64,000 bases of DNA from Oscillospiraceae bacterium (GTDB lineage Bacteria > Bacillota > Clostridia > Oscillospirales > Oscillospiraceae), in assembly GCA_910574635.1 (NCBI GenBank), contig CAJTCG010000010.1:1-64000 (forward strand). Reading direction: 5' to 3'. Under the pieces are notes generated by a model. The model did not search any database and was not told where the DNA came from. It was given only the letters and a program-made list of their open reading frames with translations. The position numbers were made by a program, and so were the translations under genes. Below are positions 17,056-23,621 of the stretch, one piece after another (positions within the stretch are counted from its first letter, which is position 1; each line of letters starts with the position of its first letter).

Positions 17056-17301
17056 TTATACGCTGAAATTCAGCTGGCGATAGTAGCCGTCGTAAACCCG
17101 GGAGATGGGCTTGTCCGCCACGGCGGGCCGTTCCGGTCCATAGAGCAGACGGCCGATCTTGTAGCCCACACCGTTGATGCACACGGATTCCCCAGGTGTG
17201 CGGCCGCCGAATTTCGTCATCCAGGCCAGCGCCTCGCCCACCGTGCAGCCCTGCCGCAGCCGGCCCTGCTCGTCCCAAAGCGGATCGTAACCCAATTCCA
17301 T
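17056..17301 (-). CDS. Hypothetical protein, 81 residues
   Basis: A small protein of unknown function (MELGYDPLWDEQGR...). It contains a Gly-rich central part, one Cys (ESVCINGVGYKIGRLL) and an aromatic C-terminal strand (YDGYYRQLNF); no membrane helix or known motif was recognised. ATG 17301 is preferred because GGAGG lies 11 bases upstream; ATG 17319 would add six residues but has no ribosome site. It has its own possible promoter and terminator, which supports expression. Possible promoters upstream: TTGCTT-N17-TACAAT, or TTGTCA-N18-TATACC. Confidence 0.55.
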   Translation of the reverse strand: MELGYDPLWDEQGRLRQGCTVGEALAWMTKFGGRTPGESVCINGVGYKIGRLLYGPERPAVADKPISRVYDGYYRQLNFSV

Positions 17302-17510
17302 ATCTGCCGTATCCTCCATTCATTCATAAAAAGCAACCGCTACACATTGTAGTCGACTCCCCCGGCAAAAGCAATGGCGGGAGTGGAGAAAAAAGGGGGG
17401 TATATTCGTGAAAATCATGGCTTGACAAATGGTGGAAATTGGGTTTCCCTTGCGCGGCAGGGGATAGCGCCGGCGAAAGGCCGCCTCAAGGGCGGCCTCC
17501 CGCTTTTTTG

Positions 17511-18440
17511 TCAGCATTCTCCCAGGTATTCCTCCAGGCAGAGCCCCTGCCGCATAATCTCCCCCGCGGCTTCCTCTCCCACATAGCGGTAGTGCCAGGG
17601 CTCGTAGCCCACGCCGGTGAGGGCGCTTTTCTCCGTGGGATAGCGGAGGATGAAGCCGTACTCGGCGCAGTGCTCCATCAGCCACTGCTGCACCGCCGTC
17701 TTCTCCTGCCCCTCGTCTAAAAGCTGGTAGGACTTGTCCACAATGTCCACCGCCAGCCCGGCCTGATGCTCGCTGGTTCCGGGGCGGGCCACCCAGACGG
17801 CGGCCTGCTCCTCCGCCTCCTCCAAGGACCCGGCCTGGGGGAGGCAGGATTGGACCTTTCGCTGGAACAGCTCCTCCTGCTTCTCCCAGCTTCGGTAGGA
17901 GGAGCAGATGGTGGGCTCCAGCCCCTCCGCCCGGCAGTCGTCCATCATCCGCTGGAGGGCGGGGTAGGCCCGCTTGTCGATGGCGTGGCCGTTGATCAAT
18001 TGGGTGAATTCCGGGACCTGGAAATCCTGCGGCAGGGGATGGTCCCCGTTGACCAGGATCAGGTTCCAGCCGTCCTTGGGGACGGCGCTGTCCTTCCCGC
18101 CGGAGGCAGGTGTGCCCTCCCCGCCGGAGGTCACTGACCCGGGGACGGTTAGAACGCGGACGGGGCCGCCGTTTCCGGCCCCCGCTCCCGCCGCGGCTTG
18201 GGCGGCCCTGTTTCCCGCGGCCTCGGCCTGGCCCAGCAGGAAGCCGCCGGCGAACAGCATCAGCCCCAGAAGAAGAGCCAGGAGGGGCAGGGGGGACCGC
18301 CGGGGACTCCGCCGGGCCCGGGAGGGCGCGGGGCGGCGTGGCCTGGAAACCATGGGCGCGTCCCATTGAGCAGGGGCGGCGGCGTAATACTCCCGGTCGG
18401 GACGGGAGAATTCATGTAATACGCAGGAATGAACAGACAT
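17511..18440 (-). CDS. Membrane-anchored VanY/M15B-type D,D-carboxypeptidase
   Basis: A 309-residue protein that should trim the terminal D-Ala from peptidoglycan stem peptides outside the membrane. Layout: a basic cytosolic N-terminus (1-48), one transmembrane helix (about 50-70), an Ala/Gly-rich spacer, then the M15B peptidase (about 125-309). Zinc-site motifs are visible: ICSSYRSWEKQ, the SxHxxGxAxD box as SEHQAGLAVDI near 220-230, and GYEPWHYRYVG near 280. The preceding VNGDHPLP is also typical of VanY/YodJ. AAAGGAG lies eight bases before ATG 18440. It sits beside a two-component operon and shares an upstream motif with it, so it is a candidate target. True vancomycin resistance genes (vanHAX) are absent. 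Confidence 0.87.
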   Translation of the reverse strand: MSVHSCVLHEFSRPDREYYAAAPAQWDAPMVSRPRRPAPSRARRSPRRSPLPLLALLLGLMLFAGGFLLGQAEAAGNRAAQAAAGAGAGNGGPVRVLTVPGSVTSGGEGTPASGGKDSAVPKDGWNLILVNGDHPLPQDFQVPEFTQLINGHAIDKRAYPALQRMMDDCRAEGLEPTICSSYRSWEKQEELFQRKVQSCLPQAGSLEEAEEQAAVWVARPGTSEHQAGLAVDIVDKSYQLLDEGQEKTAVQQWLMEHCAEYGFILRYPTEKSALTGVGYEPWHYRYVGEEAAGEIMRQGLCLEEYLGEC

Positions 18441-18472
18441 AGAAACAGCTCCTTTGCTCTTGAACTGTCTCT

Positions 18473-18541
18473 ATGATAAGGCTTGTCCCCGTCGAAACCG
18501 AAACATTCCTGCATCGAAGTCTTACCATTTTTGCATCGAAG
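18473..18541 (-). promoter_or_regulatory. Promoter region of the vanY-like gene with possible response-regulator sites
   Basis: On the plus strand TGCATCGAAG occurs at 18510 and 18532, exactly 22 bp apart (two helical turns). The 12-mer CATTCCTGCATC (18504-18515) recurs with one mismatch upstream of the neighbouring response-regulator gene (21507-21518). A minus-strand -10-like TATCAT lies at 18473-18478. OmpR-family regulators bind direct repeats of this spacing. The assignment is inference. Confidence 0.45.
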
Positions 18542-19301
18542 CTGCATCGGTGGGCTCGCGGCCATAGCTTACGGAGATTTCCTTGTCCACGGCGGCCCAG
18601 TCTACCGTAAAGCTGAAATACAGATCGGTCCAGTGCCTTGCAATCCAAAAGAGGCTCTTGCAGTCCGTCAGCCGGAAACACGCGACGTCGCCGGTGTCCT
18701 CCTCCGGGGTGTAGTCCAGCCCCAGCCGGTCCAGAATCGCCTTCCCCAACTCCAGGGAAGAGACGCTGCACGGGATACCCTCAATGTTGACATTGTTGAA
18801 CGTCAGGCCGACGATCTGCCCGCTCTCCCCGTCCACCGTGGCGGAGAGGTAGGTCTTCTGGTTTTTGTCATGGGTGGAGGCCGTGATGAAGCTGGCGCTG
18901 GAGAGGTCCGTCTGATCCCGGAGATAGTGCCGGGACCATTCCCAGGAGTCGCCGTCGATCTCCGACAGCAGCGTCCGCGCCGCGGGCGAGAGGAGGCTTC
19001 CCAGCTCCGCCAGGGCCTCCCGGAGCTGCGCCATGGCCCGGTCCCGCTCCGCGCCCTCCAGCTCATGGCTCATGATGGTGATATTTTCCGGCATTTCCTG
19101 CCACTGGACCAGGAGCCAGAGCCGCCCCGGCAGGTCCGGGGGCTTGAAGGGAAAGTTGCTGTCCTCCGACAGGTCCTCGGCGTGGACCGTGCCGGTGAGC
19201 TTGCTGTCCTCCAAGATGGAAAGCCGCAGGGGCAGCAGGGCCAGAGCCGTGACGGTCAGCGCCGTCAGGATGGGGAAGAGCCAGTTTTTCCAGTTTCGCA
19301 C
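18522..19301 (-). CDS. Hypothetical membrane-anchored protein co-transcribed with a two-component system
   Basis: A 259-residue protein. The N-terminus (MRNWKNWLF..) leads into one hydrophobic helix (about residues 8-28), then a long exported domain with no recognised family; a beta-rich second half contains YLSATVDGESGQIVGL, which resembles a PepSY-like strand. GTG 19301 is chosen because AGGAGGGGAGG lies seven bases upstream; the frame is also open eight codons further 5'. It overlaps the end of the kinase gene by 37 bp, so it is the third gene of the RR-HK operon. It may be a sensor accessory or a regulated envelope protein. Confidence 0.75.
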   Translation of the reverse strand: MRNWKNWLFPILTALTVTALALLPLRLSILEDSKLTGTVHAEDLSEDSNFPFKPPDLPGRLWLLVQWQEMPENITIMSHELEGAERDRAMAQLREALAELGSLLSPAARTLLSEIDGDSWEWSRHYLRDQTDLSSASFITASTHDKNQKTYLSATVDGESGQIVGLTFNNVNIEGIPCSVSSLELGKAILDRLGLDYTPEEDTGDVACFRLTDCKSLFWIARHWTDLYFSFTVDWAAVDKEISVSYGREPTDAASMQKW

Positions 19302-20716
19302 GGCAGTTCCTCCCCTCCTTTCCAAAGCACCCGGACCCGGGTGCCCCGGCCCGGCTCGCTCTCAATTTCCAGCTCCCCGCCGTGGAGCTCCACAATCCGG
19401 CGGCACAGGGCCAGCCCCAGCCCCGCGCCCCCCTGGGCCCGGGCGCGGGACTTGTCCACCATGTAAAAAGCCTCCGTCACCCGCTCCAGCTCCTCCGCCG
19501 GGATGCCCTTGCCCTGGTCCGTCACCTGGACGCAGCAGCTTCCATCCTCCAGGGCGAAGCCCTCCAGCAAAATCTCCCCGCCGTCCTCCATGGCCTTCCG
19601 GGCGTTGTCCAGCAGGTTCATGCAGACGGTCTCCATCAAATCCGGCTCCATCCGCGCCGTCACCGCCTGGGACTGAAGGGTGAGCCGGATGCCCGCCTGC
19701 CGGAGGGGCGGCTCCATGGCCCCGGCCACCCGGCGGAGGAACGCGTCCAGGGGCACGGGCCGCAGGGGGAAGTCCTGCCGTCCCAGGACGATGAGGTCCA
19801 GCAGCTTCCGGCTCAGGGCCTCCAGCCGCCGTCCCTCGCCGAAGATATACCCGGCGCTCTCCCGGACCTGTTCCTCCGTGGCCGGGCGGGAGCGGAGAAG
19901 GTCGGCGTAGCCGATGATGGAGGTCAGGGGCGTTTTGATCTCGTGGGCAAAGCTGCCGATGAAGTCCTCCTGACGGCGCTGAGCGGCCTTCAGCTCCGCC
20001 ACCTGGCGTTGGATGCGGTGGGCCATGACGTTGAAGTCGGCGGAGAGCTGGGCGATCTCGTCGTCCCCGTCCACCCGGACCCGCTGGCTGAGCTCCCCCT
20101 CCGCCATCCGCCGGGCGGCGGCGGAAAGGCGGGCCAGGGGCCGGGCCAGCATGGCGGCCACCGCCAGGGACAGGCCCCCCACCGCCCCGGTGAGGACCAG
20201 CATCAAGGAGAAGAAGCTCCGGTACTGCTCCGACCGGGATTGGAACAGTTCTCCCACCTCCCGGCAGTTTTCCAGGTAGAGGATGCCGTCCTCCAGGGCC
20301 AGGGGGCTGGCGGCGTGGAGGTAAATCCGCCCGTCGGCCAGGGCATTCATGACCCAGCCCCGCTGCCCGGCGGGAAGCTGGGAGGTGAGGCCCGCCGCCT
20401 CCACCGGCAGCGCGCCGCTGCCGCCCAGGGCCGTTCCCGCCTCGTCGCTGAGGCGGAAGGAGACCGTCCGCCCCTGGCCGGTGGTGATGCTGATGCCCCC
20501 GGCGGCTTTGGCCAGCTCTTCCCGGCTGTACAGGGGGTTGAAGGCCAGCTCCTGGGCCAGGGCGAAGCGGAGGAGGTCGTTTTCCTCGTACAGCGCCGCC
20601 ACCTCCCGGTCCAAAGAGGCGCGAAACTGGGCGTGGATGAGGGCGTAGCCCCCGGCGGAGCAGGCCAGGGCCGTGATGAGGACCATGCTGCAAAAGAGCT
20701 TCCAGAATAATTTCAC
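19265..20716 (-). CDS. Two-component sensor histidine kinase
   Basis: A 483-residue classical membrane kinase: transmembrane helix about 7-27, an extracellular sensor loop of about 135 residues with many Ala/Leu, a second helix near 165-190, and a HAMP domain (ARPLARLSAAARRMAEGEL). HisKA follows with the acceptor His258 in SFAHEIKTPLTS. HATPase_c has NLLDNARKAM, DQGKGIPAEE and GGAGLGLALCRRI. GTG 20716 lies six bases after AAAGGAGG. It follows the response regulator, and the exported unknown protein overlaps its 3' end. The stimulus is unknown; the nearby VanY-like gene suggests envelope sensing. Confidence 0.93.
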   Translation of the reverse strand: MKLFWKLFCSMVLITALACSAGGYALIHAQFRASLDREVAALYEENDLLRFALAQELAFNPLYSREELAKAAGGISITTGQGRTVSFRLSDEAGTALGGSGALPVEAAGLTSQLPAGQRGWVMNALADGRIYLHAASPLALEDGILYLENCREVGELFQSRSEQYRSFFSLMLVLTGAVGGLSLAVAAMLARPLARLSAAARRMAEGELSQRVRVDGDDEIAQLSADFNVMAHRIQRQVAELKAAQRRQEDFIGSFAHEIKTPLTSIIGYADLLRSRPATEEQVRESAGYIFGEGRRLEALSRKLLDLIVLGRQDFPLRPVPLDAFLRRVAGAMEPPLRQAGIRLTLQSQAVTARMEPDLMETVCMNLLDNARKAMEDGGEILLEGFALEDGSCCVQVTDQGKGIPAEELERVTEAFYMVDKSRARAQGGAGLGLALCRRIVELHGGELEIESEPGRGTRVRVLWKGGEELPCETGKTGSSPS

Positions 20717-20748
20717 AAAAAGCCTCCTTTTGGGTGGGAGCGAACCGC

Positions 20749-20792
20749 AGGGGCGGACCTGTGTGTCCGCCCGCTTCCGTCATGCCGCCCCT
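20749..20792. repeat. REP-like nested inverted repeat
   Basis: Between regulator and kinase genes, an outer pair (GCAGGGGCGG / CCGCCCCTAC) encloses an inner hairpin GGGCGGAC-CTGTGT-GTCCGCCC. The nested form and GC-rich arms resemble dispersed intergenic REP elements. One copy only was seen in this window. Confidence 0.5.
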
Positions 20793-21447
20793 ACACCTCC
20801 AGCCGGTAGCCCACCTTATAAACCGCTACCAGCCGGTTCTCCAGCCCCAGCTTCTTCCGCATCCGCTGAATGTGGAGGTCTACGGTCCGGCTGTCCCCCA
20901 GGAACTCCTCGCCCCAGACCTTTTCATAGATTCGGTCCCGGTAGAGGGCGATGTTTTTGTTTTGCAGGAAGAGCAGCAGCAAATCGTACTCCTTGGCGGT
21001 CAGGGCCACGGGGGCCCCGGCCCGGCGCACGACGCGGCTGGCGGTGTCGATTTCAATGTCCGGCGGCAGGGAGAGGACCCGCCCCGTCTTTCCGCAGCGG
21101 CGGAGGACGGTTTCCACCCGGGCCAGCAGCTCCATCAGCTCGAAGGGCTTGACGATATAGTCCTCCGCCCCCAGGCGCAGGCCCTTCACCCGGTCCTCCA
21201 GCTCTCCCTTGGCGGTGAGGAAGATCACCGGCACCTCCAGGCTTTTGCAGTATTCCAGCACCTCATAGCCGTCGGCCTTGGGCAGCATGATGTCCAGCAG
21301 CGCCAGATCGAAGGGCTGGGCTTCCAGCTTGTCCGCCGCGTCCGCCCCGTCAGGGGCCCAGGCGCAGCGGTAGCCCGCCCCCTCCAGGGCGGTGCGGATG
21401 AGGTTGGCGATGGGGGCCTCGTCCTCGGCAATGAGGATTTTGTTCAC
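20791..21447 (-). CDS. OmpR/PhoB-type response regulator
   Basis: A 218-residue regulator. The receiver domain (1-115) has the acidic pair near E8-D9, phospho-acceptor Asp52 (LLDIMLPKADG), the Thr of FLTAKG and Lys of DYIVKPF. The C-terminal winged helix (about 130-218) shows VALTAKEYDLLLLFL, RTVDLHIQRMRKKLG and KVGYRLEV. GTG 21447 is chosen (MNKILIAEDE) because AAAGGA lies ten bases upstream and homologues begin there; an upstream TTG is also open. It is the first gene of the operon with the kinase and the exported unknown protein, and is divergent from the DUF4397 gene. Confidence 0.94.
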   Translation of the reverse strand: MNKILIAEDEAPIANLIRTALEGAGYRCAWAPDGADAADKLEAQPFDLALLDIMLPKADGYEVLEYCKSLEVPVIFLTAKGELEDRVKGLRLGAEDYIVKPFELMELLARVETVLRRCGKTGRVLSLPPDIEIDTASRVVRRAGAPVALTAKEYDLLLLFLQNKNIALYRDRIYEKVWGEEFLGDSRTVDLHIQRMRKKLGLENRLVAVYKVGYRLEV

Positions 21448-21481
21448 GGAAATCACGTCCTTTGACAAGATGCCTGTTTGG

Positions 21482-21518
21482 AGTATAGTTTGTATCGTCC
21501 TTCCATCATTCTTGCATC
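21482..21518 (-). promoter_or_regulatory. Promoter and possible autoregulatory site of the response-regulator operon
   Basis: A minus-strand TATACT (21482-21487) gives a start about 28 bases before the GTG. No good -35 is present; instead CATTCTTGCATC (21507-21518 on the plus strand) lies near the -35 zone. It matches the motif at the vanY-like promoter in 11 of 12 bases. A weak -35 covered by an activator site is typical for OmpR-type activation. Confidence 0.5.
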
Positions 21519-21565
21519 ATGAACCGGAGAGGGGGCTTTGGCATAGACTGTCGTAGCCCCAATCG

Positions 21566-21602
21566 AAAGGAGGACGCCGGAAGCGTGCTTCCGGCTGCAT
21601 AT
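21566..21602 (+). promoter_or_regulatory. Ribosome site separated from the start codon by a perfect hairpin
   Basis: AAAGGAGG (21566-21573) is followed by AC, then GCCGGAAGC and its exact complement GCTTCCGGC around a GT centre (21576-21595), then TGCATAT and ATG 21603. The linear spacing of 29 bases is too long for initiation. If the hairpin folds, the ribosome site lies 9 bases from the ATG. GTG 21585, inside the hairpin loop and in frame, is an alternative start at 11 bases. Confidence 0.55.
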
Positions 21603-22598
21603 ATGAATCAGAATCAGAATATGATGCGGCAATTCTCCTCTCCCACCGCCTGGAACGGCCGGTCGGGAGAAGCTGTCATTCCCCTGCCTAATCCCGGCGA
21701 AGGCGGGCCTGTCTACCCCGGCAACATGGACGGAGGCGAGGCCGTGATTCCCCTGCCCAACCCCGGCGAGGGCGGCCCGGTCTATCCCGGTCCCGACGGC
21801 GGCGGCGTGGTGGAGCCCGTCATCCCCCTGCCCAATCCCGGCGAGGGCGGCCCGGTTTACCCCGGCCCCGGCGGCGGAAATCAGACCTGGCCCTGTCACG
21901 GCGGAGGCTGCGGCGGGATCATCGTCCTGCCCGGCGTCATCGGCGGCGTGTGGCCCGGCGCGGCGAAGGTCCGCTTTTTGAACGCGGGCTACGGCTATCC
22001 CGCCTTCCGCGTTTTCGTCGGCAACCGCCGGTTTGTGAACGTGCTGAACTACGCCTCCGCCACTACCTACGGCCAGGTCAACGCCGGTTACCAGACGGTG
22101 ACGGTTACGGGGACCGACGGCTATGTCTACATCCAGAAAACCATGCCCTTCCAGTCCAACGGAATCACCACCATCGCCATCATCAACACCGCCGGGGGCC
22201 TGGACCTGATGCAGATTACCGACAGCTGCTGCCCGCCCACCAACGGGTATTCCAGCTTCCGCATCGGGAATCTGGCCTATAACAGCGGCCCCCTGGACGT
22301 GATCATGAGCGACGGCCGGGTGGTCTGGGCGGACCTGCGGTTTAAGGAGGTCCCCGCCTTCAAGCGCATCATGCCCGGCACCTATCAGTTCTTCTACGCC
22401 GACACGAACCTGACGCCCATGCCCTCCGGCCTGGACATCGAGACCATGGACTCCGCCTGGCTGGGGGTCTATCCGCCGCACGAGACTTTCGGCTCGCTGT
22501 ACCTGGACGTGACCAGCAACGCGATTTACAGCGTCTATCTCCTCCAGAGCGGCAGAAACCGGAACAACATCCAAAACCTGATTTTGATGGACCGCTAA
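21603..22598 (+). CDS. DUF4397-type surface protein with PGEGGPVYPG repeats
   Basis: A 331-residue protein. Residues about 17-90 contain three near-identical 18-residue units built on VIPLPNPGEGGPVYPG, separated by Gly/Asp linkers. A Cys/Gly/His-rich junction (WPCHGGGCGG) and a hydrophobic segment (IIVLPGVIGGVWPG) follow. Residues about 125-325 form a beta-rich region resembling DUF4397 (KVRFLNAGYGYPAFRVFVGN, repeated twice as two sandwich halves). No normal signal peptide is seen, so the export route is unclear; a spore-coat-like role is possible but not shown. The start is discussed under the preceding hairpin. The gene is divergent from the two-component operon and ends in a bidirectional terminator. 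Confidence 0.7.
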   Translation: MNQNQNMMRQFSSPTAWNGRSGEAVIPLPNPGEGGPVYPGNMDGGEAVIPLPNPGEGGPVYPGPDGGGVVEPVIPLPNPGEGGPVYPGPGGGNQTWPCHGGGCGGIIVLPGVIGGVWPGAAKVRFLNAGYGYPAFRVFVGNRRFVNVLNYASATTYGQVNAGYQTVTVTGTDGYVYIQKTMPFQSNGITTIAIINTAGGLDLMQITDSCCPPTNGYSSFRIGNLAYNSGPLDVIMSDGRVVWADLRFKEVPAFKRIMPGTYQFFYADTNLTPMPSGLDIETMDSAWLGVYPPHETFGSLYLDVTSNAIYSVYLLQSGRNRNNIQNLILMDR

Positions 22599-22603
22599 GG
22601 CAA

Positions 22604-22637
22604 AACGCCCGCGCCCAAGGCGGCGCGGGCGCTTTTC
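22604..22637. terminator. Bidirectional terminator between the DUF4397 gene and mntP
   Basis: GCCCGCGCC and GGCGCGGGC form a 9-bp stem with AAAAC on one side and GCTTTT on the other, between convergent genes. Confidence 0.85.
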
Positions 22638-23207
22638 TCAGAACGCGAGGATTCCCAGGTGCTCCAGCAGGATTTTCAGGCCCATGAGAATCAGGATGAC
22701 GCCTCCCGCCAGCTCCGCCCGGGCCTTGTAGCGCAGGCCGAAGACGTTGCCCACTTTCAGCCCCAGGGCGGAGAGGAGGAAGGTGGCGGCGCCGATGAGG
22801 GACACGGCGGAGAGGATATGCACGTCCGGCAGCAGGGCGAAGGTGACGCCCACCGCCAGGGCGTCGATGCTGGTGGCCACGGCCAGGAGGAACATGGTGC
22901 GGAGGCCGAAGGAATCGTCGTGACATTCCTCGTCCCCGGAAAGGCTCTCCCTGACCATGTTTCCGCCGATGAAGGCCAGGAGGACGAAGGCGATCCAGTG
23001 GTCAAAGGCGCTGATATATTGGTCAAAGGCGGAGCCCAGCAGGAAGCCGATGGAGGGCATCAGCGCCTGGAAGCCGCCGAACCAGGCGCCGGTGAGGAGA
23101 TAGTGCCGGGGCTTCAGCCGCTGGACAGACAGGCCCTTGCAGATGGAGACGGCGAAGGCGTCCATCGAAAGGCCGGCGGCGATCAGCAGCAGTTCCAAAA
23201 TATCCAT
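22638..23207 (-). CDS. mntP: Manganese efflux pump MntP
   Basis: A 189-residue, six-helix membrane exporter of Mn2+. Two MntP halves are visible, each with the characteristic acidic motif: LSMDAFAVSICKGL (residues about 14-27) and ATSIDALAVGVTFALL (about 109-124). The cytoplasmic loop (SGDEECHDD) and GLKILLEHL end are typical. Length equals the family. A manganese riboswitch often precedes mntP in other bacteria, but none is visible in the short gap upstream, so regulation is unclear. Confidence 0.92.
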   Translation of the reverse strand: MDILELLLIAAGLSMDAFAVSICKGLSVQRLKPRHYLLTGAWFGGFQALMPSIGFLLGSAFDQYISAFDHWIAFVLLAFIGGNMVRESLSGDEECHDDSFGLRTMFLLAVATSIDALAVGVTFALLPDVHILSAVSLIGAATFLLSALGLKVGNVFGLRYKARAELAGGVILILMGLKILLEHLGILAF

Positions 23208-23311
23208 GGGGAAGCCTCCCTGTATATGTAGTTTTTAGATGATACCACAACCATATTCCGGCTGTCAACGAATATGAACCGGGCAGGGGAAAAATGGCCG
23301 TTTCCGCACGC

Positions 23312-23340
23312 TTGACATTTCCGCCGCTTGGTGTTATAGT
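23312..23340 (+). promoter_or_regulatory. Sigma-A promoter of the thrS T-box transcript
   Basis: TTGACA (23312-23317), 17 bp, TATAGT (23335-23340). Transcription would start near 23347, just before the T-box. Confidence 0.88.
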
Positions 23341-23344
23341 GTCT

Positions 23345-23590
23345 TTGTCAAATTGGCTGTGACGGAGACGGAGCCGCCGGAAACGCCCAGAGAGGGACGC
23401 GCATGCTGAAAGCGTCCCGCGCCGAACGCGGAGCCTCCACCACTCCCGAGCCGCCCGGGATAACCGGGCCGGGCCCTCCCGTTACCGAGGACGCGAGCGG
23501 CGGTCCGCATCCGGGCCGCAAGCAGGGTGGAACCGTGGAATGCGTTTTTCGTATCCCACCCCTGATTCTTCATCAGGGGTGGGATTTTTT
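23345..23590 (+). promoter_or_regulatory. T-box riboswitch, threonine type
   Basis: A tRNA-sensing leader upstream of thrS. Stem I shows the AGAGA-type bulge (CAGAGAGGG near 23390) and its partner GCTGAAAG. A candidate specifier ACC (Thr), followed by A, lies at 23439-23441. The T-box core AGCAGGGTGGAACCGTGG (from 23521) ends in a strong terminator, TCCCACCCCTGAT-loop-ATCAGGGGTGGGA plus six T (23553-23590). Uncharged tRNA-Thr should pair with TGGA of the core and favour the antiterminator, switching thrS on when threonine is scarce. The specifier is read by eye; the T-box itself is certain. Confidence 0.93.
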
Positions 23591-23621
23591 GCCCCGCCCC
23601 GTAATACAAGGAGGAATTACC

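Noticed and set aside
17478-17506. AGGCCGCC-TCAA-GGGCGGCCT hairpin followed by T's on the plus strand after the vanY-like gene
   Set aside because: The T run is on the strand opposite to the gene, so it is not a convincing terminator for it, and no plus-strand gene ends here.
18440-21447. Vancomycin resistance cluster
   Set aside because: A VanY-like enzyme and a two-component system are present, but vanH, a D-Ala-D-Lac/Ser ligase and vanX are absent.
23208-23280. Manganese (yybP-ykoY) riboswitch upstream of mntP
   Set aside because: The gap shows none of the conserved GGGGAGUA-type core, and there is too little room before the divergent T-box promoter.
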